Source of the DNA: Granulicella sapmiensis
GTDB taxonomy: Bacteria > Acidobacteriota > Terriglobia > Terriglobales > Acidobacteriaceae
Assembly (NCBI GenBank): GCA_026225395.1
Contig: JAMFSR010000028.1
Span: forward strand, 124,001 to 188,000
Direction of reading: 5' to 3'
Length of the DNA stretch: 64,000 nt
Of the stretch, positions 33,643-41,598 are shown one piece after another. A program made the position numbers and the translations under genes. The notes under the pieces were generated by a model. The model was not told where the DNA came from and searched no databases. It saw only the letters and a program-made list of their open reading frames with translations. The first letter of the stretch is position 1. Each line of letters begins with the position of its first letter.

Positions 33643-34787
33643 CACATCCCTCCTTCAAATCCCGCCATCCGCGGTCGCAACGCCGCAACCTTTACCTCAC
33701 GCTTCGATTGCGCCGCCCGCTTCGCCTCACGCTCCTGCTCTTCCTGCTTCTCGCGAAACAGATAAGCCAGAATTCCCGCCACCGCTGCATACAGCTCATA
33801 AGGAATCGACTGTCCTGGCTCCACGCTCCGGTACAGCGACCGCGCCAGCGGTGGATTCTCCAGGATCGACACGCCCGCGGCCTTTGCCTCTTCGCGAATC
33901 TCAAACGCATGCAGATCACGCCCCTTGGTCAGTACGGTCGGCGCCTGCATCGTCTCAAAGCTGAACTCCAACGCCACCGCATAGTGCGTCGGATTGGTAA
34001 TCACCACGCTCGCCCGTCGCATGTCCGCTTTCACCCGGCGCTTGCGCATCGCGCGCTGCGCCTGGCGAACCCGCCCCTTGGTATGCGGATTCCCCATTGC
34101 CTCCTTCATCTCTTCCTTCATCTCCTGCTTGGACATCTTCAGGCGCTTGGACCAGCTCGCATACTCCACCGCATAGTCAATTGCCGACCACACCACCATC
34201 ACCCATGCCGCCTTCACGCCCAGCCCATACGTCGCACCAAACGTTGCGGGCAGTCGCTCCAAGCTCATCACTGGCATAGGTCCCAGCAAACTGACCAGCG
34301 TCCTCCACCCCAGCGCAGCCACAATCAACGCCGGCACGACCGACTTTCCGATCCGCGCCACAGTCCGCACGCTGAACATTTGCTGCACGTGGGTCGACGG
34401 GCTTAACCGGCTGAACTGCGGATGCATCGCCTTTACGCTGAAATTCACGCCGCCGCCCTGCCCAATCCCAACGCCCACCACCGCGCACAAACAAGCGCCC
34501 ATCACCATTGCGGTCGGGACAACCGCCGGCAGCAACCCCACACGCATCGCTGTCACAAACTCCCGAATTCCCCATGCACGGCCCGTCCCTGAAACCGCCA
34601 GCATCACGCAACGCGAGTAGCACTGTCTCCATCTCGAAACAAAACTGCTACCTGCCATGCCCAATGTGATCAACCCAGCGAGCATCGCTGCTCCCGAAAG
34701 CAGATCGCGGCTTCTCACCCAGTCCCCGCTCTCACGCGCTTTTTTCTTCCGCTGCGGTGTCGCCTTCTCTGTCTGCTGGTCGCTCAT
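33642..34787 (-). CDS. flhB: flagellar export switch protein FlhB
   Basis: A 381-residue export-gate protein with four membrane segments and a cytoplasmic domain containing the NPTH autocleavage site (VVITNPTHYAVAL) that switches export from hook to filament substrates. N-terminal EKATPQRKKKARE is typical. A basic tail extends beyond the usual end. Overlaps fliR and flhA by four and one bases. Confidence 0.96.
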   Translation of the reverse strand: MSDQQTEKATPQRKKKARESGDWVRSRDLLSGAAMLAGLITLGMAGSSFVSRWRQCYSRCVMLAVSGTGRAWGIREFVTAMRVGLLPAVVPTAMVMGACLCAVVGVGIGQGGGVNFSVKAMHPQFSRLSPSTHVQQMFSVRTVARIGKSVVPALIVAALGWRTLVSLLGPMPVMSLERLPATFGATYGLGVKAAWVMVVWSAIDYAVEYASWSKRLKMSKQEMKEEMKEAMGNPHTKGRVRQAQRAMRKRRVKADMRRASVVITNPTHYAVALEFSFETMQAPTVLTKGRDLHAFEIREEAKAAGVSILENPPLARSLYRSVEPGQSIPYELYAAVAGILAYLFREKQEEQEREAKRAAQSKREVKVAALRPRMAGFEGGM

Positions 34788-35548
34788 GCCGAAAGCAACA
34801 TCCTCTCCGCCGCATCCAGCAACGCGTTGAAATGCCCTTCAATAAACCCCGGCCAAAGCGCCAGTGACCCCAGCAAAACCACATACGAAACAATCGTCTT
34901 GAAAGGCACACTCAACACGGTCGAGTGCAGCTGCGGCGCCAGCCTGCCAATCAATCCGATAGTTATCTCCACCACCAACGCAGCCGCAATTACTGGTGAA
35001 GCCAGCTGTACACCGGACAGAAAAATTCCTTCTGCCATATGCGTAATCGCCTCACCGGTCCTGGCGCTCAAAATAAACGTACCCACCGGCACCGCATTGA
35101 AACTCCGCATCACCGCGGCCAGTAGTGTCCTGTGCAAACCAGCCGTCAGCAACACCAGAGTATTTACCCACCCCAGCAACTCCGCCAGCACAGGCGTATC
35201 CACCTTCGAGTTCGGGTCCATCAGGTTCACCAGTGAGAAGCTGAACTCCATGCTCAACAGCGAACCGGCAAACAGCACCATCTCGCTCAGCATCATCAGC
35301 GAAAGCCCAAACACCAGCCCGACGGCCAATTCGCCCAGCACACCCGCCATCGTGATCTCACTCACCGCACCCCGCGCACTGCCAACCAGAGGAGCGAGCA
35401 GGATCGTCATTGCGAACACAAACCCCGCCTTGATCCGTGGTGCAATCGCTGCTGAAGAAAACACCGGCGCAAACACCAGCAGGCTGCTCATGCGCACCAT
35501 CACCAACACGCCGCTGCAGACGATCGACTGCCACTCCACGTTGTTCAT
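34784..35548 (-). CDS. fliR: flagellar export protein FliR
   Basis: A 254-residue polytopic export-gate protein (MVRMSSLLVFAPVFSSAAIA start; MLSEMVLFAGSLLSMEFSFS core; late VEITIGLIGRLAPQLH). The ATG at 35548 overlaps the fliQ stop (ATGA) and aligns with family N termini; the upstream open frame to 35848 is only the out-of-frame shadow of fliQ. Confidence 0.95.
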   Translation of the reverse strand: MNNVEWQSIVCSGVLVMVRMSSLLVFAPVFSSAAIAPRIKAGFVFAMTILLAPLVGSARGAVSEITMAGVLGELAVGLVFGLSLMMLSEMVLFAGSLLSMEFSFSLVNLMDPNSKVDTPVLAELLGWVNTLVLLTAGLHRTLLAAVMRSFNAVPVGTFILSARTGEAITHMAEGIFLSGVQLASPVIAAALVVEITIGLIGRLAPQLHSTVLSVPFKTIVSYVVLLGSLALWPGFIEGHFNALLDAAERMLLSA

Positions 35549-35814
35549 CCCAGATACCGATGCAGATCCGTCCACAGCCCAATCGTGTAGCTCACAGTCT
35601 TGTGGGCAAGCCACGGCATCATTACCACCACAAGCACAAACACCACCACCAGCCGCGGGACCGCCGTCAGCGCCTGCTCTTGCACTCCCGTCAACGTCTG
35701 GATCAAACTCATCACCAGACTCACCACACAAGCCGCCACCAGCATCGGCGCACACAGCAGCAATGCCTCTATCAATAAATGACGCGCCAGTGTGACAGCC
35801 ACATCTGTTCCCAT
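35545..35814 (-). CDS. fliQ: flagellar export protein FliQ
   Basis: An 89-residue two-span export-gate protein, the standard FliQ length (LLLCAPMLVAACVVSLVMSL, then a QTLTGVQEQAL loop, then FVLVVVMMPWLAH). The ATG at 35814 has GAGG six bases upstream. Overlaps fliR. Confidence 0.94.
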   Translation of the reverse strand: MGTDVAVTLARHLLIEALLLCAPMLVAACVVSLVMSLIQTLTGVQEQALTAVPRLVVVFVLVVVMMPWLAHKTVSYTIGLWTDLHRYLG

Positions 35815-35869
35815 TGCCAACCTCACTCCTCACACCTGAAACCCTCAAACCTCTACAGGAACCGATTGC

Positions 35870-36757
35870 TTAAAAGCTCTTCAACAACTCCCGCGCCAAC
35901 AAGCTCCATCCATCTACCATCACAAAAAGCAGAATCTTCACCGGCGTCGAAATCACCACAGGCGACAACTGCAGCATCCCAATCGAAGTCGTAATACTCG
36001 CCACCAAAAAATCAATCAGCAGAAATGGCAAAAACAGCACGGCGCCAATCTGGAACCCCGCCTTCAACTCGCTCAGCATGTACGCCGGCACGACCACGGG
36101 CATCGGCAAATCATTCGGTGTCGCCGGTTTGACCGCCATCGATGCGCTTGCAAACACTGCAAGGTCCTTCTCCCGCGCATACTTCAGCATGTAAGCCTTC
36201 ACCGGCGCGACACCTCGCTCCACTGCCTCACCCGCGTCGATCGTTCCCTGCCGGTATGGCGTCACAGCGATCCTGTCTACCTGCAGCATCACCGGCTGCA
36301 TCAGGAACCATGTCATCATCAGGGCTAAACCCATCAACACCTGGTTCGAAGGAGCCGTCTGAGTCCCCAGCGCCTGCCGCAAAAAGTGAAACACCACCAG
36401 CAGCCGGACCATCGGCGTCATTGCCAACAAAATCGCCGGAATCAAAGTCAGAAGAGTCAGGCCAAGCACAACTGCCCAGGGCGATCCATTCCCTGTACTA
36501 CTCTTCGTTCCACCAGCGACCGAGTCCATCAAAAAGTCCAGCGAGTTCTTACCCTTTCCCGCGTCAACGGCACCGGTTTTCGGTTTCCCTATCTGAATGT
36601 TCGTTCCGCCGCCGTTCACAGGCTTCGCAACAGCAACTTTCTTGCTCCCCGCATGATGCACCCAAAAAGCCCCGCCATCGGCGTCCTGGGCCTCCATCTT
36701 CATCTCAAAAGCGCAAACCATCACCGCCGCTGTTATCAAAATACGCAGACCCTTCAC
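35870..36757 (-). CDS. fliP: flagellar export protein FliP
   Basis: A 295-residue export-gate protein with a cleavable signal peptide (ILITAAVMVCAFEMKMEAQ), an unusually long periplasmic N region of about 75 residues, then the canonical core: TLIPAILLAMTPMVRLLVVF, LRQALGTQTAPSNQVLMGLA and the C-terminal IDFLVASITTSIGM. GTG start overlapping the fliO-like stop (GTGA). Confidence 0.95.
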   Translation of the reverse strand: MKGLRILITAAVMVCAFEMKMEAQDADGGAFWVHHAGSKKVAVAKPVNGGGTNIQIGKPKTGAVDAGKGKNSLDFLMDSVAGGTKSSTGNGSPWAVVLGLTLLTLIPAILLAMTPMVRLLVVFHFLRQALGTQTAPSNQVLMGLALMMTWFLMQPVMLQVDRIAVTPYRQGTIDAGEAVERGVAPVKAYMLKYAREKDLAVFASASMAVKPATPNDLPMPVVVPAYMLSELKAGFQIGAVLFLPFLLIDFLVASITTSIGMLQLSPVVISTPVKILLFVMVDGWSLLARELLKSF

Positions 36758-37011
36758 AATCGCACCTCACCGGCGTCCACAGCGACGATCGACTGCACAC
36801 CCTCCGCACCCACACCCACCAGGAACCTGCGCTCCCCGCACGACACCAGCATCAGCTGCCGCTTGCCACCAAGCTGCAATGTCTCCACCAGCCTCATCTG
36901 TTTTTCGGCCCGCACCGCACCCAATCCGCTGCGTCCACGCCGCGCCATATCCATCACAAACCGCGCCAGCCCACCCACCACCGGCTTTTCGTCAGGACTC
37001 ACATTAGCCAT
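36754..37011 (-). CDS. FliO-like protein lacking a membrane segment
   Basis: An 85-residue protein immediately before fliP. The second half (KQMRLVETLQLGGKRQLMLV then FLVGVGAEGVQSI) matches the cytoplasmic domain of FliO, which assists FliP assembly. FliO normally begins with one membrane span; here the N-terminal 35 residues are charged and no span is present. It may attach through partners, or be a soluble variant. Confidence 0.72.
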   Translation of the reverse strand: MANVSPDEKPVVGGLARFVMDMARRGRSGLGAVRAEKQMRLVETLQLGGKRQLMLVSCGERRFLVGVGAEGVQSIVAVDAGEVRL

Positions 37012-37015
37012 CGCT

Positions 37016-37312
37016 TTATCCCAACCTCGTCAGCCGAACTGCAATCGCCCCATCGACCACCTCGAACTCACCCCAACTCAGCGCCACATTCGACGCAAAG
37101 AGCGGCACCTCTTCCGTAGCCGCCCATCCACTCACGATCACCTCGCCGACGCCCAATGCGGCCAACCCACGCAACGAGATCCCCGGCAGTGGGATCTTTA
37201 CCGTCATCGGCACCGGGACCTGCATCAGCATCGGCCACTTCGCACGCGTGCCATCACTCTCACCGGCGTCCACAGCCTGCTCCGCCAGCGTTTGCAACGC
37301 AGCCGGCCTCAT
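37016..37312 (-). CDS. second SpoA/FliN-type protein
   Basis: A 98-residue protein whose C-terminal 70 residues resemble the SpoA fold of FliN (VPVPMTVKIPLPGISLRGLA, LGVGEVIVSG, LSWGEFEVVDGAIAVRLTRL). It lies between fliL and the fliO-like gene, the place of fliM/fliN in many operons, while fliM-fliN are separately encoded at 29.4-30.6 kb. It could be an additional C-ring or FliH-docking subunit. Overlaps fliL by four bases. Confidence 0.7.
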   Translation of the reverse strand: MRPAALQTLAEQAVDAGESDGTRAKWPMLMQVPVPMTVKIPLPGISLRGLAALGVGEVIVSGWAATEEVPLFASNVALSWGEFEVVDGAIAVRLTRLG

Positions 37313-37836
37313 CGCTGCACCAGGAAGTCGGTAAAGTAGATCGTCTTCACATGCAGCTCCGGATTCCGCTGTCCGATGGCCGTCATCAAGGCCGCCTTCA
37401 ACTTCTCTTTTCCATCTGGAGCCAGCAGCGCCGGAGACATCTGCCTGCCCAGCACCTCGAAGATCGTGTCGCGCACAGAAGCATCCGCCCCCGGCTCCGG
37501 CTTCGCTTCTTCCTTGGGCTTTACGCCGGACTCATCTTCTTCCGCCAGCACCACCCCCAGCCGCAGGTACGCATGCCCACCCTCATCCGCGAGGTTGATC
37601 AGCATCGGCTCAAGCGCCTTCGAATGTGTCGTCGCCGCATCCTTCTTCTCCAACGCAACAGCTGGCGCCGTCCCAGCCGCAAGCTTTCCACTCTTCGCAA
37701 GAAACATCATCGCGCCCACAGCACTACCAACGGCAAACACTACCGTCACCAGGCAGCAGACCAGTAGCGTCGTAATGGGAACCTTCGCCGTAGGTACAGC
37801 GGCCGTGGAAGGGAGCGAGGTATCAGCAGTAGCCAT
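37309..37836 (-). CDS. fliL: flagellar basal body-associated protein FliL
   Basis: A 175-residue single-span protein (VPITTLLVCCLVTVVFAVGS) with a periplasmic domain typical of FliL: LEPMLINLADEGGHAYLRLG, RDTIFEVLGRQ, and the end HVKTIYFTDFLVQ. It supports the stator around the motor. First gene of the fliL-cheY unit, preceded by the best sigma-54-like promoter in the window. Confidence 0.9.
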   Translation of the reverse strand: MATADTSLPSTAAVPTAKVPITTLLVCCLVTVVFAVGSAVGAMMFLAKSGKLAAGTAPAVALEKKDAATTHSKALEPMLINLADEGGHAYLRLGVVLAEEDESGVKPKEEAKPEPGADASVRDTIFEVLGRQMSPALLAPDGKEKLKAALMTAIGQRNPELHVKTIYFTDFLVQR

Positions 37837-37847
37837 GCCCCTGCTAT

Positions 37848-37863
37848 TGCATCTCGTATGCCA
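37848..37863 (-). promoter_or_regulatory. putative sigma-54 promoter for fliL-cheY
   Basis: Minus-strand TGGCATACGAGATGCA matches the consensus TGGCACGNNNNTTGCW at the TGGCA and TGCA ends with exact GG-N10-GC spacing. It lies in the short gap between the flgE terminator and fliL. The predicted transcription start is within one or two bases of the fliL ATG. Confidence 0.6.
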
Positions 37864-37893
37864 AATTGCAGCGACGCAACCTTAGCGCCCGCT

Positions 37894-37924
37894 AAAGAAA
37901 ACGGCCCCCGCAAAGCAGGGACCG
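37894..37924 (-). terminator. Rho-independent terminator after flgE
   Basis: On the minus strand CGGTCCCTGC pairs with GCGGGGGCCG (two G-T pairs) around a TTT loop, followed by TTTTCTTT. It ends the flgB-flgE unit and so separates it from fliL. Confidence 0.7.
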
Positions 37925-37945
37925 CATTCTCATTCAGACAAGCCA

Positions 37946-39175
37946 CTAGCGAATCATGTCAATCGTTTCCTGAGTCAGCGTATCGAACGTCGTCACGGTC
38001 TTCGAGTTTGCCTCGAACGCGCGCTGCGCCACAATCAGGTTGGTGAACTCCGTGGAGATATCAACGTTAGAACTCTCCAACGATTCATCGGCGATCGTCC
38101 CTAACCCTCCTGCGCTTGCTGTCCCAATCGCAGCCGCACCCGAAGCTGCTGTAGTCACATAAGCATTGCTTCCCGCCCGCGTCAGCCCTTCCACGTTTGA
38201 TACATTCGCTACCGCAACCTGACCAATCGTTTGCGTCTCTCCATTGCTGAACTGCGCCGTCACCAGCCCGGTCGCATCCACAGTAAAGCTCTGATACGTT
38301 CCACTCGGATATCCGTTCTGCAACGTACCCGAGGAAGACGACGAAGCCGAAGTCTGCGTCAGCGTCGCATTGCCTGAGCTATTGAACAGGTTCCAATTCA
38401 GGCTCATGTCCGCCGACCCATCCGCCATCCCGGGAAACGTAATCCCGTTCACATTGCTGCTCGGCGAGGTCAGATTCCCGTTGCTGTCAAAAGTCAGTGT
38501 TCCCGTATTGCCGGTCGGGGTTCCCGTTTCATCACCTGAAGGCAGTGCCACGGAGTAGCCCCACTGGTCGTTCGCCGTCTTCGTAAACGTCACCGTCGCC
38601 ACATGACTTGTGCCAAGCGAATCATAAAGGGTAATCGGCGTTGAATAGGTATCACCGACAGCTGCGGTCGAGCTCAGATTGCCCGTCAGCGAAAACGTGC
38701 TGCTCGCCTGTGCCGTCTGCGTCGCTCCAATCGGCAGCTTCAGCGTACTGAGCGCACCACCGGGATTTACTGTTCCATTCACAGCTCCGTATCCCATTAC
38801 GCTCGATCCATCCGTAGTCGTGAGGTTGCCGTTGTTATCGAGTTGAAAGTTCCCGGCGCGCGTCAACTCCTGCTCCCCATTGTTGTTGATCACAAAGAAG
38901 CCGTTCCCCTGGATCGCCATGTCCGCCGCATCATCTGTCGTCGTCAACGTTCCCTGGCTGAAGTCGGAGCTCGTCGACGAAACGCGCGTGCCCAGCCCTT
39001 GCTGCAACGCATCACCCGAACCCGAACTTCCAACCTGCTGATAGAACAGATCGGAAAATGTTGTCGTCTGGTCCTTGAACGCCGTTGTATTCAGGTTTGC
39101 CAGGTTGTTGCCAATCGTGTTCAGTGCCGTCGAATCGGCACTCAGACCCGTCAGCGCAATCGAAAAACTTCCCAT
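37946..39175 (-). CDS. flgE: flagellar hook protein FlgE
   Basis: A 409-residue hook subunit: N-terminal FSIALTGLSADSTALNTIGN then NLANLNTTAFK, IQGNGFFVINN, Ser/Thr-rich outer domains and the C-terminal EFTNLIVAQRAFEANSKTVT. The ATG at 39175 follows GAGG by seven bases. Last gene of the flgB-flgE unit. Confidence 0.95.
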   Translation of the reverse strand: MGSFSIALTGLSADSTALNTIGNNLANLNTTAFKDQTTTFSDLFYQQVGSSGSGDALQQGLGTRVSSTSSDFSQGTLTTTDDAADMAIQGNGFFVINNNGEQELTRAGNFQLDNNGNLTTTDGSSVMGYGAVNGTVNPGGALSTLKLPIGATQTAQASSTFSLTGNLSSTAAVGDTYSTPITLYDSLGTSHVATVTFTKTANDQWGYSVALPSGDETGTPTGNTGTLTFDSNGNLTSPSSNVNGITFPGMADGSADMSLNWNLFNSSGNATLTQTSASSSSSGTLQNGYPSGTYQSFTVDATGLVTAQFSNGETQTIGQVAVANVSNVEGLTRAGSNAYVTTAASGAAAIGTASAGGLGTIADESLESSNVDISTEFTNLIVAQRAFEANSKTVTTFDTLTQETIDMIR

Positions 39176-39230
39176 CACATCACCTCATATCTTTCTGTGT
39201 CAGCCGTAGCTGCATCTCTACTTCCCGCTT

Positions 39231-39584
39231 CTAAGCAAGTTCCTGGTTGATCGAAATCAATTGCTGCAGACTGTTCACGCCGACCAGTTGTTGTACATAA
39301 GCATTCGGATCGGTAGGTTGCGTAGGATCCTGGTTCTTCAACTCACTCACCAGCAAGGTGAGAAAATCGCTCGACGTAATATCCGAATTATCAGACGATG
39401 AGCTCGATGACGACGAACTCGAAGATCCGCTCGAAGATCCTGTGCCCGTCGTTGCGCCCGTCGACGAAGAGTTTGCCGAAAGCTGCTTCGCTGTCGCGTT
39501 CGTGGTCTTCGTGCTTTGCGCCGGTACCATTGCATTCGCCACGCTATTGGCCGCCAGGGCCATCTGATGATTGATTGTTGACAT
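39231..39584 (-). CDS. flgD: short hook-capping scaffold protein FlgD
   Basis: A 117-residue FlgD. The conserved core is present at the C terminus (SSDFLTLLVSELKNQDPTQP then YVQQLVGVNSLQQLISINQ), preceded by a Ser-run linker. The C-terminal Tudor/FnIII-like cap domains of the roughly 220-residue enterobacterial protein are absent. Short FlgDs occur elsewhere, so it is probably functional. Confidence 0.85.
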   Translation of the reverse strand: MSTINHQMALAANSVANAMVPAQSTKTTNATAKQLSANSSSTGATTGTGSSSGSSSSSSSSSSSDNSDITSSDFLTLLVSELKNQDPTQPTDPNAYVQQLVGVNSLQQLISINQELA

Positions 39585-39609
39585 GTCTCATTCCCTCTCT
39601 CTCTTTTAT

Positions 39610-41067
39610 TCAAGCTCGAATACTCAACCAATTCCCCGTGCCCGTAAGCCCCGTGGCATTTTGGTTCACCATCACCTGCACCGGCAGAAATTCTTCGCCC
39701 TGCAAATTGAAACCTGTCGCATCACCCACAGCCTGGGCAACATCGTTCGACCTTTTACTACCGGTTCCACCTTGCTGCGGCGGAGCCCCATTGTCCTTGC
39801 CCGATCCATCGCCGCCGACACCCGTTGACGTCGCCACATGATGTTGTATCGTCTCCACATGAACGCGGTTCACCACAACATCGCTGGCTCCCAGATAAGC
39901 CTCAATCCGCGGCGCCTGTGTCTGTAACAAATCCGTGGCGCTGCTTGAAGCTCCGCGAAGATAGGCATTCACTTCGCCATTGCCTCCCATCTCCGCCCGC
40001 ACTTTCAACCAGCCGAACTCTCCACCCTCCAGCCCGACTTCCAACTGGTTCAGTTTGGTCGAGTCATAACTGCTCAACGTCAGCTCACCCGTCCACGCGC
40101 TCTGTCCATGGCTTTGCGCAACGGCAAGCGCGACCGTCTCCTCGCGCCCCTGCGCGGTTGCTGCACTCGTCGGTATAACTCCCGCCCCATGCACTGGCAA
40201 CACCACGTTCTGCGCAGCGCTGCTCTGCAAAAAAACCGCAACCGTCTCTGTCACGCTCGATCCCTCCGTCGCAACAGCTGTCGCAACGACATCATGGCCT
40301 TGGCTTTTCCCTGTGGCGGTCTCAACCGTAGAGACACTCCCTAGTAGAGCAGTGGCCGTCGTCCCATCCGCGATCTGTATAGTGACTGCCTTTCCTTTCG
40401 ATCCCTTATCGACTGCGGATATTGCCGGATCGACAGGTGCCACACCCGCTCCCGGTTTCATTCCGGCCTGCGCAGCGGCATCGGCAACCGTACTTCCTCC
40501 GACTGTGGGAGACACGCCATCGCCGGTCGCGGTGGCGCTATCAAGCGCGGCATCCGTCGTTGAATTTACGCCCGGAGCAGTCTTAGCCTTTCCATGCTCT
40601 TCAGAGGTAGACTTCGCACCGGCGGGCAAATGAGATGAACCCCCTTCTGTCTTTGTTGGCGCAGCTACAGCCTGCTGAGCTAAAGTCGCGATCGCAGTCA
40701 CATCTTGAACAACCAGATCTGCGGACTCTTTCGGGGTTCTCGGCGCCAACGCAGCGGTGGTGCTTGCGGCTTCAGTCAGAACATCCAACTGAGCCTCAAC
40801 AGAAGCACCCAACTCATTCGCCTGGTGTTCATTGCTCCGCTTCGTCGCCACTTTACCCAAACTACTAAGAGGCACACCTCTCACAGCGCCGGCCTCTATG
40901 CTCGTTTTTTTCGTCTCGCTATCCGTTTGGGTGGACTGCCGCATCGCCTCCGCAAAACTTCCCACCGAAACCGGACTGGCAACTTGCCCGGCGACCGCAG
41001 GAGAAGCTGTCGCCCCCTGCGCAGCTCCAGCACTCCCGATCCAATCGCCGCTGCTGCCTGAGATCAT
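39610..41067 (-). CDS. fliK: flagellar hook-length control protein FliK
   Basis: A 485-residue protein with a long Ala/Thr/Ser/Gly-rich ruler-like region and a folded C-terminal domain (about 340-440: WTGELTLSSYDSTKLNQLEV, FGWLKVRAEMGG, EAYLGASDVVVNRVHVE) like the Flg_hook domain of FliK. FliK measures hook length and triggers the FlhB switch. Position between fliJ and flgD is the classical one. Confidence 0.85.
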   Translation of the reverse strand: MISGSSGDWIGSAGAAQGATASPAVAGQVASPVSVGSFAEAMRQSTQTDSETKKTSIEAGAVRGVPLSSLGKVATKRSNEHQANELGASVEAQLDVLTEAASTTAALAPRTPKESADLVVQDVTAIATLAQQAVAAPTKTEGGSSHLPAGAKSTSEEHGKAKTAPGVNSTTDAALDSATATGDGVSPTVGGSTVADAAAQAGMKPGAGVAPVDPAISAVDKGSKGKAVTIQIADGTTATALLGSVSTVETATGKSQGHDVVATAVATEGSSVTETVAVFLQSSAAQNVVLPVHGAGVIPTSAATAQGREETVALAVAQSHGQSAWTGELTLSSYDSTKLNQLEVGLEGGEFGWLKVRAEMGGNGEVNAYLRGASSSATDLLQTQAPRIEAYLGASDVVVNRVHVETIQHHVATSTGVGGDGSGKDNGAPPQQGGTGSKRSNDVAQAVGDATGFNLQGEEFLPVQVMVNQNATGLTGTGNWLSIRA

Positions 41068-41121
41068 GCGCTAGCCCTCGCCGCTTCATAATGCAAGCGG
41101 CATGCCAAAGCAAACTCGGAT

Positions 41122-41598
41122 TCACCCCGCTTCGATAAGGGATCTCACACGTACGCACTCCATGTTCCAACGGCTCCTCGCCAGGAACCGGTCCACGGTC
41201 TCCGTCTGCGTGCGCCGCTCCTCTTCCTGAAGCAGAGCATCGCGAACATTCTGGTACAGCGCAGCAGCCTGCTCGGTATGAATGCGGCTCTGCCGCAAAG
41301 CCTTCTGGGCCGTCGCCAACTCCTCGCTGCATTCCGCCTGCTCCTTCTCTACACGTTGGCAGTCCAGTCCAAACGCCACGCGCACCGCCTGCAACGGCGC
41401 CCACTGCGTGCGCTCACCAGCTTCCATCGCACAAATCGCCGCCCGAGCCTTCATTAGCTCTGCTTCCTGCAAAGCAGACAGCCTTGTTTCCACCTCACGC
41501 AACCGCGCGGCTGCTCGTGCAACAGAGGCCTCGTCCAACCGCTCGCGCGTCTTTCGCACTTGCTTCAGCCGCTCCATCTGCCGTAGCTTCTCGCTCAT
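41122..41598 (-). CDS. fliJ: flagellar export chaperone FliJ
   Basis: A 158-residue coiled-coil protein that couples the FliI ATPase to FlhA. Almost all helix, Arg/Glu/Gln-rich. Identity rests on position after fliI, size and coiled-coil character. The ATG at 41598 overlaps the fliI stop (ATGA); the open frame to 41646 is rejected. Confidence 0.8.
   Translation of the reverse strand: MSEKLRQMERLKQVRKTRERLDEASVARAAARLREVETRLSALQEAELMKARAAICAMEAGERTQWAPLQAVRVAFGLDCQRVEKEQAECSEELATAQKALRQSRIHTEQAAALYQNVRDALLQEEERRTQTETVDRFLARSRWNMECVRVRSLIEAG

Noticed and set aside
35549..35848. 100-residue N-terminal extension of FliR
   Set aside because: Lies in the other frame of fliQ; family N terminus and ATGA overlap support 35548.
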